From positions 8,450,107 through 8,514,106 of the forward strand of contig CM077823.1 of NCBI GenBank assembly GCA_039720395.1: DNA of 64,000 nucleotides, in the 5' to 3' direction. This DNA is from Liquidambar formosana (taxonomy: Eukaryota > Streptophyta > Magnoliopsida > Saxifragales > Altingiaceae). A program made the translations under genes and the position numbers. This document shows positions 1 to 11,860 of this stretch, one piece after another. The first letter of the stretch is position 1; each line of letters begins with the position of its first letter. The notes beneath the pieces were generated by a model. That model saw only the letters and a program-made list of their open reading frames with translations. It searched no databases and was not told the origin of the DNA.

Positions 1-2033
1 TGCCTTTGATGGGAGTTGTTCTCTCTAGAATTCAGGGGGTAATAACTGGTTTGTTGAAGATAAATTAGGGGTAGAGAGTAGGGTTTCTTTCTTAAGACGA
101 TGTCTTGTGGGGAGATTTAATCGATGGTGTAATAGGGTTTGGAAGTCCATTTGGGGGTTAGGGTTTCTATTACAAAAGACGATTTGCTTCTGTTCTAGTT
201 CCCTTCTAATTGTGAAGTTGATAGAATTTTAAAAGAAGGTTGCAAGATGAAAGAAGGGGTTTCTCTGATGGTTGATTGATGGATTCCGTTAGTAGGTAGC
301 TTTATGTTATTGGAGAAAAGAAGGGAAAGATGGGTGAGAGTAGAAGGTTTACCACTTCACCTATCAAGTCATTCTCTGTTGTGGGATATAGCTAATTTTT
401 GTGGATTTTTTCTGGAGATGGAAATGGGTGGTGTTATCTAAGCTTAGTGTAAAGAAGAATATGGTGGGTCGGCTACCGGATTTTGTGAGAGTGGTGGTGG
501 GAGGCTTGTCCTACAAAGTTTTTCTTTCTAAGGTCTAATCCTTTACGATTGGTAGATCGAGGAAGATGGAGGCGAGATCTTATACCTACGGTAATGGAAG
601 GGTGACAATAGAAGGGAGGTTGGTGAGTGTTATCACACATGATAAGGCGAAAGCAATGGTGACCAATGTGGAGAGTGCCTAGCATGTGTTACGTGGTAGA
701 GGTAGTTGGTATGAATAGTAGGAATCATGTGTGGGGAGGTACGTGGGCAATGAGGGAAGTTATAGAGGCAGATAGCAGAGGCAAGAATATGGAGTTTTGA
801 ATTTCAAATATAGATTTCAGAGGAGTGGGTCCCATTGGAAAAGGAAGGACAAGGTTTCTAGGGTGGGGTTGGGCCCGAAAATTGGGGAGGAGATGTTGGG
901 TTCTAAGCATAATTTGGAATGTGCTACGGCCTAGGTGTGTGTTCACTGTAGGAAGCATAGTCTAAGTAATAGGGAGTATGTGGGCTAAAGGAAAGGGAAG
1001 CTTGTAGACCAAAGTTTGCTTAGGCTAGGTCCAAGGATGGATGGGGTCTTAAGCATGGGTAGACGATGGATATAGTTAACGGTGTTTGTGATTTTAGATT
1101 TGCAAAGACTTTATCACCTGACTCTCTCCTAAGTCTAGACGATAATGGTTTTCTTATTTTTGGTCTTTGGCTGGATAGCAACATATGCCTTCTGATAGGA
1201 GTTCTATAAATGGACAAGGTGACTTAAGAGGTAAGACCATGTTTGGTATTTGCTTTGCCCCCTTCTTCTTCCCCCTTCTCACTATCGTCTGACTTGGGTT
1301 ATTTTGGGGGTCTTTGGAGCTTTCTCTCTTCTACTCTTATTTCTTTTTTGACGATTATGGGGGAGGTTGACTGTGGGATTTGTGGGGAAATGGAAGAGAC
1401 GGTAACAAGGATTTGGACAAGGTCAAGATAGGGCAATGCAGTAGAATTTAGTGAAAGCAGTAGGGAGAAGGAGGAATGGATCGATAGAATTGGGGTGACG
1501 GAGGCTGGAGATGATAGGGATAGTGTAGTAGGGATGGAATTGATTCAGTTTGAGGGGTAGGGTGTTGGTACGCAAAATTTGGGGGAGATTAATGAGGTTT
1601 TGGAAGGGCTATTGCTAATAGATAGAACCTTAGAGATCTATTTAGAGTTATCCCTTGTTAGGTCTTTTAGGCCGGATGAGGACTCTTGGATGGTTGAATC
1701 AGATTTGGCAAAGTACGGTGAAGGGGCTTGCAATGAGCGAAGGAAAATTTGTTTAAGTTATGTGGAAAATTAAGAATTTTAGTAAATTCCTAGGTTATCT
1801 TTTGAAGGCTTTGAAAAGGAAACTTTAGCTCTATTTATAGCAATTGAACAGAAGAGAGAGAAGAATGGGGATGTTTCCACACATAGGAGGGGATCTCACT
1901 CGAAGGGTAGAGCATAGAGGGAGCTTAAAAAATTGCAATGGTCGATTAATTATGAGGGCAAACGGAGGCAAGTCAGTCTGGTGGGAAGTGGGAGGGGTTA
2001 AGGAGAAGGTTGATTTAACAAAATTGGTTTCAT

Positions 2034-2832
2034 AATGAGGATTTTGTCCTGGAATATTTGAGGATTGAATGACAAAGACAAAAGGTAGTTGGCCCTGAAG
2101 CAATGGAATCTAGACATTGTTATTTTGTAAAAAACTCAATTGGAAGAATGGGATAAGTTGATCACTTAATTTATGTGAAAGTCATTTTGTGGTGTCCGAG
2201 GTGCTAGGAGCGAGAGGGATTGCTGGGGGGATTGTTATGTTATGGGATGCTAGGGGGTTTGTTATGTTATGGGATTCTCGTTGTTTTGATAAGTTAGATT
2301 CTAAAGTAGGGAGATTCTCACTCTCCTGTCATTTGAGAGAGGTGAGGAGTAATCTGGAGTAGATTATTTCGGGGGTCTATAGGCCTCATATTTTAGGGGA
2401 CAGAAAGACTTTATGGGAGTAGTTGGAGGAGGTTCAAAGGGACTAGAATCTGCCTTGGGTATCGCAAGGGAGTTTAATGTGGTGAGATTTCTCAGTAAAA
2501 GGCTAGGGTGTGAGTCCTCTACAGACATGCTAGATTTTTATGACTTTATTAATTGGAATGGATTGATTGATCCCCCCTTGAGTAGTGGTTTCTTTATGTG
2601 GTTGAATAATCAAATTCATCCTTCTATGTCTAGACTTGACAGGTTCTTATTCTCCTCTTCTTGGGATGAGAAGTTTCCTAGACCCTCCCAATCTTTGCTG
2701 CCTAAATTGTGTTTTGATCACTCCCCTATTGTTCTTAACTCTGAGGGGATTGTGAAAGGTCATGGTCCTTTTCGATTTGAGAATATATGGTTGGAGGTTA
2801 AGGGATTTGTGGATCTAGTGGAGGGTTGGTAG
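2034..2832 (+). pseudogene. LINE endonuclease domain remnant
   Basis: The segment opens with MRILSWNI, a stop, then GLNDKDKR, which matches the usual start of plant L1 endonucleases (ILSWNVRGLND). About 260 bp later comes a clean 139-residue frame (2413-2832). It contains the SRLDRFLFS and FDHSPIVL stretches that hold the C-terminal catalytic Asp/His region of the exonuclease-endonuclease-phosphatase fold, followed by GPFRFENIW, which normally links endonuclease to RT. In a working element this domain nicks target DNA for target-primed reverse transcription. At least two stop codons break the first third. It is part of the LINE and not a host gene. Confidence 0.8.
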
Positions 2833-3149
2833 AACTCTTTCTTTGTGAGTGGCTCTTTGAGTTATATATTTGCAAAGTAATTAAAGCTGTTGAAAGGGGA
2901 ATTAAAAGGTGGAATGTCAAGGTAGTATTTAGGCGGCTTGAGGTCTTCAAAGCTAAGTTATTGGAGAATTGCAATGTTGGGATGAGTAGGAGGAGTCTGG
3001 TTAGTTGACTAATGTGAATAGGGAGGATAAGGCAGCAGCGAAGAAAGAATTTCTAGAGATTACAAAGAAGGAGGAGATTTCTTGGAGGCAAAAATCGAAG
3101 GAGCTTTAGTTAAAAGAGGGGGATAACAATACTAAGGTTTTTCCATCGT

Positions 3150-5230
3150 ATGGAAAATGCTCATAATGGCAGGAACTTTATAAGGAAACTTAGGGTGGAA
3201 GGAGATATTATCAATGATATGGAGGGTATTACTACTTCAATAGTGGACTTTTGTAAGAAATTATTTAAAGAGGATGAAATGTATAGGCCTTTGTTTGATG
3301 GGTTTTCATTTGATCAGATAGATAGGGAGGAGATGGAGTGGCTTGAGAGACCTTGGAGTGAGGATGAGGTTTGGGAGGTTGTTAATAACTTCAAGGGTGG
3401 CAAAGCTTCGGGGTCAGATAGGATGACCATGGCATTTTTTCAGAGGTGCTAGCATGTAGTGAAGCATGATTTGCTAGCTCTATTGGGTGATTTTTGTGAG
3501 AGTGGAAATTTTGAGTATAGTCTCTTTAATTCTACTTTTGTTGCTTTGGTTCCTAAAAAGGGTGATGCCTTGGATATTAAAGATTTCTACCTGATAAGTC
3601 TTGTTGGTAGCGTGTACAAGATTATTTCAAAGCTATAGGCTGATAGAATGGAGAAGGTTGTAGGGAAGGTGGTGTCTTATAGTCAAAATGTTTTTGTTGG
3701 GGGTAGACAAATCTTGGATGTAGCCTTAATTGCTAATGAATGTGTGGATTTAAGACTTAGATCGGGGTTGGTGAGCGTAATTTGCAAGTTAGACATAGAA
3801 AAAGCGTATGATCATGTAAATTGGAAGTTTCTGATGTACTTCATAGAATGGGCTTTGGGGAGAGGTGGTATAAGTCATAGAAGCACGAAGCGGGGGCGGG
3901 GGCCGGGGCGGGAACGGGAACAGGGGCAAGGAAGTGGGGGAACATAGAATAGTCAAAGGTTTGGGGCGTGTAAGAAGCGTCTGTGGAATATATATATATA
4001 TATATAAGAAGCGTCTGTGGAATATATATATATATATATATACAGTTACCTCAATGTGATATTTTGTGGGATGAAATTCTAGAAAAAAGTGCAAAAAAGT
4101 GTTCTTTTGAGTAGCCACACTAATGTAGAGAAAGAGAGAGCATGCTTTTATAGTTTTACCTTTTTTTGTTTTTCCCTTGAGGAAAATAAGTGAGTAAACT
4201 AAGCATCAATTTGATATGATTTAATAGAAATCCTATTATTATTAAAAACATTTTTCACTTTGGTTAAAGTTGAAAAGAGTTTAGTTTTGGGGTGGAGGGG
4301 TCATGCCTTCTCCCCTCCATCTCAAGGTTTTGTCTTACTTAGAATCGAGATTCTCTCAAGAGAGAATCGAGATTCTTGCAAGGTTCTAACTTGGGAGAGC
4401 GGAACCGTGGTTCCGAAGCGAGAGCGGCACCCTTGATAGAAGGTTCCTGCTTCTAAGGTATAAGTGGATAGAGTAGTGCATTTCTACGGCTTCCTTTTCT
4501 ATGCTTATTAATGGGAGTCCCAATAGTTTTTTTAGGAGTTCCCATGGGTTGTGGCAAGGTGACCCGCTTTCCCCCTTCTTGTTCATTATTGTGATGGAGG
4601 CTCTTAGAAGTTGCTTCAGAAGGCAGTTGAGGGGCAATTTATGAAGGGTTTTGTGGTGGAAAAAAACGAGGAGGGGGGGTAGAATTTCCCATTTACTTTA
4701 TGTCGATGATTCCATTGTATTTTGTGATGCCTCTAGATCCCGCTTCAATTTTTTAGGTATATCCTGCTTTGTTTTGAAGCTATCTCAGGGTTTTGAAAGT
4801 TAATTTGGATTAAAACAAATTTAATTGTAGTTGGGGATGGAGTGGACATGCTTTCTCTTGCTTCTATTTTAGATTGCAAAGTTGGAGCTCTCCCTACCTC
4901 CTATCTTGGTTTTATTGGCGGCCTCCCATAACTGTACGTTGATATGGGACCTGTCGTGGAAAGATTTGAGAAGAGATTGAGTGGGTGGAAGAAATGTTAC
5001 TTGTCTAGGGGGGTAAAGTCACTTTGATTAAAAACACCTGGCTAGTTTGCCTACTTATTTTATGTCTTTATTCAAGATTCCTATTGCGGTTGCTAAGAGG
5101 TTGGAAAAGTTGCAAAGATATTTTTTATGGACTAGGATGGGGGATGAAAAAAATGCATTTAGTGAGATGGAGTATTGTGTGTTTATTGAAGAAAGAAAGG
5201 GGATTGGGGATAGGAGTACGATTCGTTTCT
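3150..5230 (+). pseudogene. LINE reverse transcriptase remnant, split by a transposon
   Basis: Recognisable RT blocks occur in order. GGKASGSDRMT is at about 3395-3430, FVALVPKKGD at 3537-3567, SLVGSVYKIISKL at about 3598-3637 and [12 protein letters not shown] at 3789-3823. After the inserted element come [20 protein letters not shown] (about 4550-4585) and LLYVDDSIVFCDAS (about 4690-4735), which holds the catalytic Asp pair. A C-terminal [12 protein letters not shown] segment follows near 5050. Removing bases 3876-4456 with one TSD copy joins the reading frame exactly across RWYK/WIE. In-frame stops (for example after ISKL and after WIE) show it is inactive. Plant L1 elements use this domain to copy their RNA at the nick site. 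Confidence 0.85.
3876..4456. mobile_element. Non-autonomous DNA transposon (MULE- or hAT-like) inside the LINE RT
   Basis: The 9-bp sequence ggtataagt lies at 3867-3875 and again at 4457-4465, and removing the intervening 581 bp restores the LINE reading frame. The ends form a short imperfect inverted repeat (tagaagca at the left; its complement tgcttcta at the right). A 9-bp duplication fits Mutator-like elements. hAT elements normally make 8 bp, but their termini can also look like this. No transposase is encoded. The interior holds a G-rich stretch at 3890-3930, a tandemly repeated unit with TA runs (about 3970-4040), and palindromic stretches at 4340-4376 and 4402-4415. Confidence 0.75.
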
Positions 5231-5233
5231 AGG

Positions 5234-5893
5234 ATGATCTTTGGTGTGGAGATAGGCCTTTATGGGAGGAGTTTCCAACATTGCATGTGATGGCATCTAA
5301 TAGGGTGGTTGAGTGCTTGAGGTGGAGAAATGAATTGATTAGTTGGGAGGTTAATTTTGGTAGGAATGTGCATGATTGGGAACTTGAGGATGTGGTCTGC
5401 TTCTTTGAGAAGATTTACTTAGTTCATGTGGATAGGGAGGAGAATGACGGCATTGTTTGGAGGGGTGGTCGCATTGGGAAATTCTCAGTCAAATCCTTTT
5501 ACAAGCCTTTAGTTGGCATGCAAATTAGTTCCTTCCCGGCAGCCAAGAAATAGGTTCCAAGAGTTCCGTTAAGGATTGCGTTCTTTTCTTGGGTAGCATG
5601 TTGGGGAAAATGCTTAACCTTACACAAGTTGTAGAAAAGAGGGTTCAATTTGGCTAGTAGATGTGTTTTATGCAAGTCCAAGGAGGAATGGGTGGATCAT
5701 CTCCTGATCCATTGCTTGGTGGCTAAGGGGGTGTGGAATTCCTGTTTGGATTTATTTCATGTCCAGTGCCAAGGACTGATTTATAGGTGGTGGAGTCTTG
5801 ACATTGTAGTAATTCTCGCAAAGAGGTTCATAAGGTGTGGAGAATGGTGCTGCATGCTATTTTTTGGTCCCTTTGAACAGAGGAACAAAAGAT
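5234..5893 (+). pseudogene. LINE C-terminal zf-RVT region remnant
   Basis: Frames at 5281-5553 and 5650-5895 read DDLWCGDRPL, then a WRGGRIGKFSVKSFYKPL stretch, then RCVLCKSKEEWVDHLLIHC. This is the Cys/His-rich zf-RVT segment that follows RT in plant L1-type elements. A stop at about 5551 and another near 5636 interrupt it. The coding similarity ends near FFGPFEQRNKR at 5893, short of the usual tail. Confidence 0.75.
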
Positions 5894-5897
5894 AGTA

Positions 5898-6472
5898 AGA
5901 AATTCTTGCTACCTCAATCTAAAATGATAAGTAGGTATTACAATCCTTTACCATTATTTAAAGTGCTGACCATGCATGAAAGGGTCGACATATCATGTGA
6001 CAGTAAATTGCCAAATTTCCATGCTTTTGCTTGTCTGGTTCTAATATGGAGTTGTTTTCTCAACTTTTCATTTGCTCCTCTCTTATCTGTTATGATGATA
6101 ATTTTGTGAAAGTCGTGCTGATAATTTGATTTCTCTTTTTCCCCTCTTGTACTAGGATAATTTTACTGTAGTAATTACAGACTACCACAAGGTAAGTGAG
6201 TTTCAGAATCATAAAAAATTTGCTGATAATTGTTTTTCTTTCTCTTTTTCTTTTTTTTTTTTAATATTTTTTTGTAGGAAAATAAATAGAGCTAATGTAA
6301 TGTCATATCTATGCCTCGCAAAGATAATTCGAAATCTAAATGTTTTATGAATAATTCATTTGGTTTTGCTTTGTTTTTAAATTTGGCCCATTATTCTTGT
6401 TCCCAATCAGGCTCTGTGGCTGAAACCGAATGATCAATTCTGCACAGAAATGTTAACCCTGGCTCTTGTAGT
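5898..6472 (+). pseudogene. Duplicated fragment of an APC6/CDC16 gene (copy 1)
   Basis: This stretch repeats 9015-9786 with small differences. It carries a 36-bp exon at 6156-6191 (DNFTVVITDYHK) flanked by AG and GTAAG, and the start of the next exon at 6411 (ALWLKPNDQFCTEMLTLALV). These are the last TPR-containing exons of the APC6/CDC16 anaphase-promoting-complex subunit. Homology to copy 2 ends at 6472, where copy 1 runs into unrelated sequence and lacks the VDECRRG ending. Compared with copy 2, the exon residues AAITYY have become VVITDY. It also lacks a 68-bp piece near 5955 and most of the right half of the MITE seen in copy 2. Nothing suggests it is functional. Confidence 0.8.
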
Positions 6473-7783
6473 GAGTAACAATTTAACCTGCAATATGTTT
6501 ACCCTAGGTAGAAGATTATTAAATGGCAAGCTTGTGTTAGTCATCATTATTTTTTCCCATTGCACCTTCTTTGTTGAGGTTGACTTTTACATTAAAGGGA
6601 GAGGGATTGATTTTTGGCAACTTGGACTTCTGAATATCATGTTGGACCCTTGGGTGCCTCTAAGGAGTCTTGTGATATCCTACATTTAACTTAAGGTAGT
6701 AGTCAAAATTTGCTTGAAGTATTCATCAGTATTTTGAATAATAGTATTCTTTCTTTGAAATTCCTATTATAACTATTTGATGCTTCTTTGCTTCCAGTAC
6801 CTTGCTTCTTCTCTCCCTTTTCCCCCTTTTTTTGGGATAATAAATAAAGCAAAATTTTTTTAAAAAATAAAAAATAAATAAGAGAAGTAAAAGGAAGGAC
6901 ATAGATTTTTTCTAAGAGTCAGTACATAAGAAAGAACGGAACTAAATGCTGATGTCTTTTTCGTTCACCAGTCTATACTTGCACCATCGGTCCTAAATAA
7001 TGATGACTGGCTTGAAAAGAACATTTTTCAAACATACTGTACAAAAGGGTTTAAACTTTTTTTTTTTTGAGATAGTAGTGGGAGAATCATTTTATTTTGA
7101 ACCTTTAGTGGACACAAATCTCACCTTTAGGCATGGTAAGTGACTTAGAGGTCTAGAATTGAACCTTTAGTAGATAAAATTTTGGCCTTGGTAATCATTT
7201 TATTTTGTGGCTATGTTTGTAGGGTGTTGGGAGAATCGGTTATGAACTAAAAATGTTTGTTGTTGATACGATGAACTATGCTTTTTAAATGCTTTTATAC
7301 ATCATTTAAAAGCCTTTTGAATTTGAATCTAGTTTCAAACGTTTTAGACGGTTTGTCAATTCGAGTTTTCTAGAGAAAGTTATAGCCGTTTTTGTAAAGA
7401 CTGTCAGTGTTGTCTGGCCGTCCGACGTTCCAACGTCAAGGGCTAGAGTTCGAACTTTGGAGTGGCAGAGAGCTTTATTTGCTCAATGGCAACTCCACAT
7501 TCAAACGTTATAATCCCCGTTCAAACGTGGGACATGCAGGAAGCCATTTTCTGCTTCAAAATAATGCATCTTCTTGGTCCCCCTTTCCCTTCTTTTCAAT
7601 CCTAAGTGTATTTAGAAGTTCTAACTTAGAACATCATGGGCCACTTTTAGGGCAAGCAAGAGGTTTGGAGAGAGAAAGAGACACATCTTGAAAGCTCACC
7701 CGCTTGAGTAAAACCCTTGCCCTCCAGAAGACTCCAAACCTCCATTTCCACATCTATGTTGATTTTCTTCTAGTCTTGTTGCG

Positions 7784-7836
<53 letters not shown>

Positions 7837-8006
7837 AGAGGGAGAGGTAATAAGAATAAAAAATTGTCTTCTTACTATGTTGATTCTTCTAATTCTCCTC
7901 CTGGAGACAAATTATGGTGCCATTTTGGAAACACTAATATATAGAACTTGAACGAAATAGCTATAGGTTTTGCTGATTCTAATAATATAGGCATTGAATG
8001 TTACAG
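6473..8006. other. Intronic or intergenic filler between APC6-like fragments
   Basis: I find no gene here. The stretch from about 7215 to 7690 starts TGTTGGGAGAATC and has GC-richer text than its surroundings, so it may be a fragment of an LTR or other repeat, but no partner copy is present. The reading frame at 7407-7691 has no recognisable motif. A GA-repeat lies at 7783-7848. Confidence 0.4.
7783..7848. repeat. (GA)n microsatellite
   Basis: A run of GA dinucleotides with one ATAGAG interruption near its start, degrading into GGGA units at its right end. Confidence 0.95.
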
Positions 8007-8267
8007 GATTTACCACGAGGCAATCTCATGCTATGAGAAAGCGCTTGCATTGTCAACCAGAAGTTTGAGCACTTATGCAGGTCTTGCATACACTTACCAT
8101 TTGCAGGTATTATAAGCTTTCCTTTTGTTTGTGTTTTTTATTTTTGAAAATTATTTTATTCTAAATGTATTGAAACAAAATGTGTTTAAACTTTTATGTT
8201 TGAAAATGAGTGGTGCTGAGATTTCTCTGTTGTAACATAATAGCATGCCTCTGTAATTAATGTTCAT

Positions 8268-8632
8268 CTGTTTATGGTTGATGAATTTAAGAATGATTCT
8301 AGGCATTTTTTCTTTCTGTTAGGGGCTGTAATGACGAGAATTGAAAGAAAACGATTAGCCAAAGGTAACATTTTAAAATATTGATGTAACAATCAAGTCG
8401 AATATAAAAGAAAATAACACAGATCCAATTTGTTGACATCAAGATTTCTTTGCTTAGTTTTTATCCGTTTATGGTTGATGAGTTTAAGAATGGTTCTAGG
8501 CACTTTTTCTATCTATCATTCTGCTATTAGCTAAAGGTATAAATATTTTGTTATAACAGTCAAGTCTAATATAGAAGAAAAATAACACAGATCCAATTTG
8601 TTGAGATCAAGATTGCTTTGTTTAGTTTTCAT
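8268..8632. repeat. Direct duplication inside the APC6-like intron
   Basis: Two imperfect copies of about 180 bp lie side by side (about 8268-8460 and 8463-8632). Each begins with CTGTTTATGG or CCGTTTATGG followed by TTGATGA, and each ends near ATCAAGATT with GCTTTG or TCTTTG. They lie within the intron between the first two exon segments. Confidence 0.8.
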
Positions 8633-8902
8633 TATAATATTTGCTTATGAACTAGTTTTAGTTGTTATGAAGATGGTTCTTGTGACTTGATACCAGAAAC
8701 TGGATTGAGAAAACCCAAGATCCTAGACTGGAGCTGAGAACCATCTCACTGGTGATAAAAACCTTGAGTTTCTCACTTGTATTTATGCCTTGATCTTCTA
8801 TGATGATTGCCTCCGTTTTCTGTAATGTAATATGAATACCAGAATGTACTTGAATTGTTAGATACTTAGTCTATATTTATAGTAACCAGCGAAGAGCTTA
8901 GG

Positions 8903-9147
8903 GCCCGTTTAAATAAGCTTCTACTTCATGCTTTTTACTTTGAAAAGTAAATCAAAAAAATTAAAGTTTTGAGTAAAAAAAGTTGGAAGTTACTTTTAAA
9001 AGTTGAGGTAGTAAGAAATTCTTACTACCTCAACTTTTTAAAAGTAACTATCAAAATTTTGCATTAAAAAGAACTATAAAAAATTTTCAATTCTCTACTT
9101 TTAAAAGTAAAAAACAGGAAATAAAAGCTTATCCAAACGGGCCCTTC
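8903..9147. mobile_element. MITE with GGGCCCGTTT termini
   Basis: The ends are inverted: GGGCCCGTTTAAATAAGCTT at the left and its near-complement AAGCTTATCCAAACGGGCCC at the right, about 245 bp apart. The centre (about 8990-9048) is itself a near-perfect palindrome built on AGTTGAGGTAGTAAGAA and its complement. The flanks TTA and TTC give a possible but imperfect 3-bp duplication, which would fit a Tourist/Harbinger-type MITE; a hAT MITE is the alternative. It sits in the last but two intron of the APC6-like gene. Its central palindrome is also present at the start of duplicated copy 1 (5898-5920), so the MITE predates that duplication. Confidence 0.85.
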
Positions 9148-9850
9148 AATTGATGGAATCAGTTAATCTAAAATGATAAGTAGGTATTACAATCCTTTAC
9201 CACGGTTTTTTGGATTTGGTAACAGCATCCCATTTATTGTGTCATAATCTCTACTGTATCCAAATTTCTATTATTTAAAGTACTGACCATGCATGAAAGG
9301 GTCAACATATCATGTGATAGTAAATTGCCAAATTTCCATGCTTTTGCTTGTCTAGTTCTAATATGGAGTTGTTTTCTCAACTTTTCATTTGCTCCTCTCT
9401 TATCTGTTATGATGATAATTTTGTGAAAGTCGTGCTAATAATTTGATCTCTCTTTTTCCCCTCTTGTGCTAGGATAATTTTACTGCAGCAATTACATACT
9501 ACCACAAGGTAAGTGAGTTTCAGAATCATCGACATTTTGCTGATAATTGTTTTTCTTTTTCTTTTTCTTTTTTTTTAATAATTTTTTCTAGGAAAATAAA
9601 TAGAGCTAATGTAATGTCATATCTATACCTCTCAAAGATAATTTGAAATCTAAATGTTTTATGAATAATTCATTTGGTTTTGCTTTGTTTTTAAATTTGG
9701 TCCATTATTCTTGTTCTCAACCAGGCCCTGTGGCTGAAACCGGATGATCAGTTCTGCACAGAAATGTTAACCTTGGCTCTTGTAGATGAATGTCGCCGTG
9801 GCATAGACCCCAAAATTGAATCTCGTCGAAATGATGTACGTGTTTTGTGA

Positions 9851-11750
9851 TAAGTCTAACAAATATTGTTATTTCCCATGTTGTACATTTTGTGAAAGTA
9901 TATTTATTTAGATAGGTTAAAAAGAATTCCCATTAATCAATTCTATTGTTGTATTAAATTAGAAGAAACATTAGGCACCATTTATTATGTATCTGGATCT
10001 TGAGTGTGTAATTGATCTGTTCCTTCAACTTCAATGTTACAATGGTTTGCTCATGATGTGCAGGGGATCAAGTCTTTGAAAGAATCAATAATTTATCTTA
10101 ATGATAATGATACTATAAACAAACAAATTATGATTTTTTTTTTAGATATAATTATTAAAAATTAGTAAATAAAAAATAAAATTATTCAACTTAAATCTTC
10201 TAATCTTTTGACAATGTAAGTTTGCATATTACCATTTTAATTGAGAAAAAGGCTCTTACCATATATAAGAAATCAAAGATTCATGGCTGCAATTTTTTTT
10301 TTTTTTTCCCCTGGATTTTTCATTGCCCATTATGCATCGTTTAATGCCTGGAATAGGAGACTTTTTTCTTGCATTAATCTCATAGACAATAATACTCTTT
10401 CAATTCCCATGTCATGAGATTGAAATTTTCGCTAAACATATGTGAAGCTAGTAATCATTTCACTAAGGTGTCATTTCTAATTAAGTCACTATGCGTAAAA
10501 GTATTATCCTAAGCAGAAATACTAAATCTCAGCTCATTAAGAAAAATTCCTAGATTAGATATACATATGCATGTGTCATAATTATCACTTTAAAGACAGT
10601 TAATCAGCATGCATCTCAACAAGGAAGGCTAAAATGAAGGGTCTCTAGTCATATATTATAACCAATGCTGAGTGTGTCTCCTAAGGGGCTAGAATGCTAG
10701 ATTGCTAGCTTCTTGGACTCGTTTAGCTAGTTAAATTACATTTTTTCTTCTCCAAGGGCTAGTTATATGTTAATGGTCTTCGGCTCTAATGACATGTCCC
10801 ATCCTAGTAAGGGTGTGGGGTTTGTGGAGATATTGGTTTTAACTTCATGTGCGTGTGGGTGTGTGTGTGTGAACCTCGATCCTATCGTTTGGCCCAAAAA
10901 AAAAAGGGTGAAGGGGGATATTTATTTTAGCTATTGCCATTTAGCTAGCAAATGTTTTAAAAAGTCATTTTGCTAGTTAAAGTAGATAAATTTTTTTCTT
11001 GCACACCCTTCTTTCTCGAACTAGAAGTCTAGATCATGCACGCACATTGTGTTTGACTCGTAGTAATCCCATGGATACTATGGTACCAACTATCTACCCC
11101 AAAACTTGCCAGAGTTTCACTTGCAATGAGAAAAATGGTGACTGAAAATCTAAGATAGAATGGTTCTTCATAAAATTTGCGTTCACACTTCTCTAAAACC
11201 ATAAGGACAAATCACATATTGCAAGTTGCATTAGATTCGTGGCAATCTCAAGATTTGGCGAGTTTGAAAGATCAAACAAATGTATTATCTAATTAATGTG
11301 GGTTGCTTCGAGAGTTATTTTGAGAGATTTTTGAGTCTGTAAATTTGAAAGATTAGGCGAATTTATTGTCTAATTAATGTGGGTTGCTCCGAGAGTGTTA
11401 AACCTGGTTTGTGTGTCGGATGGATTAAACAGTTTTAGTATATTTGACAATACAAAAGTGGGATTCATTGTGGGACCCACTCATTGTGTGGCTCCTCACC
11501 TTTATGTCTATTTGAAAATCCCGTCGAAACATTTTATTGGAAGTTTGAAACCCATATGGCATTTATTTTTCAGTTGTGTGATTCAATTATTTTTTTGGGG
11601 GGTTTAGAAGTCCGAACCCTTTAAGTAATTCTCAGCTTAAAAAACTCAGAATCTTGTTTTTGCAAGGGATTTTTCCATCAGTATTCCATTATTTCCATAT
11701 TTACTTACCTATATAGGAAACTCTTCAACCCCAAGTCAAATCTGACGGTA
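9851..11750. other. Intergenic region with no recognised gene
   Basis: AT-rich sequence. An imperfect direct repeat of about 70-80 bp lies at about 11258-11325 and 11340-11400 (TCTAATTAATGTGGGTTGC in both). The reading frames at 10767-10976 and 11377-11607 have no family motif. The last 200 bp are the upstream region of the RING-H2 gene. Confidence 0.5.
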
Positions 11751-11763
11751 AACTATGTTAACC

Positions 11764-11771
11764 TATATATA
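11764..11771 (+). promoter_or_regulatory. TATA box of the RING-H2 gene
   Basis: TATATATA lies 90 bp upstream of the ATG at 11861. A CT-rich leader (about 11798-11836), common in plant 5' untranslated regions, lies between. The placement is inferred from spacing only. Confidence 0.6.
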
Positions 11772-11860
11772 CACACGCGTAGACGAGATCCTCAACTCTC
11801 TGTCTCTCTCAATATCTCTCTCTCCTCTCTCTCTCCCTGTAAACAATCAAGAATCCATCA

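Larger units (their letters stand above)
1..5893 (+). mobile_element. Degenerate plant L1-type LINE retrotransposon
   Basis: Reading the + strand in shifting frames gives the order of a plant non-LTR element. A possible ORF1 fragment (a CLVGRF-like stretch near 110, as in DUF4283 proteins) comes first, then an endonuclease from about 2034, reverse transcriptase at 3150-5230 and a zf-RVT-type cysteine/histidine segment near 5660-5730. Stop codons and frameshifts occur throughout, so it cannot be active. The 5' end lies beyond the window or is lost. There is no poly(A) tail: LINE homology stops at about 5893, where the sequence switches directly into a duplicated piece of an APC6/CDC16 gene. 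This suggests a rearrangement junction rather than a clean insertion end. Family assignment rests on motif order read by eye. Confidence 0.85.
8007..9850 (+). pseudogene. CDC16: 3' end of an APC6/CDC16 (anaphase-promoting complex subunit 6) gene
   Basis: Three exon-like segments with splice signals lie in order. Segment 8007-8106 encodes IYHEAISCYEKALALSTR and SLSTYAGLAYTYHLQ. Segment 9473-9508 encodes DNFTAAITYYHK. Segment 9725-9850 encodes ALWLKPDDQFCTEMLTLA, LVDECRRG and a short tail ending in TGA at 9848-9850. These are the last TPR units of the APC6/CDC16 scaffold of the anaphase-promoting ubiquitin ligase. A GTACGT at the final segment could instead be a splice donor. All earlier exons are absent from the window, replaced upstream by the LINE and by copy 1 of the last exons. 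It is therefore probably a remnant, unless the rest of a very long gene lies to the left. The name rests on remembered family sequence. Confidence 0.75.

Noticed and set aside
3150..5893. Several separate host genes (100, 99, 88 and 90 codon frames)
   Set aside because: They are consecutive blocks of one LINE polyprotein in different frames.
7783..7848. Regulatory GAGA element
   Set aside because: No promoter or gene start lies next to it; it is best called a microsatellite in intronic sequence.
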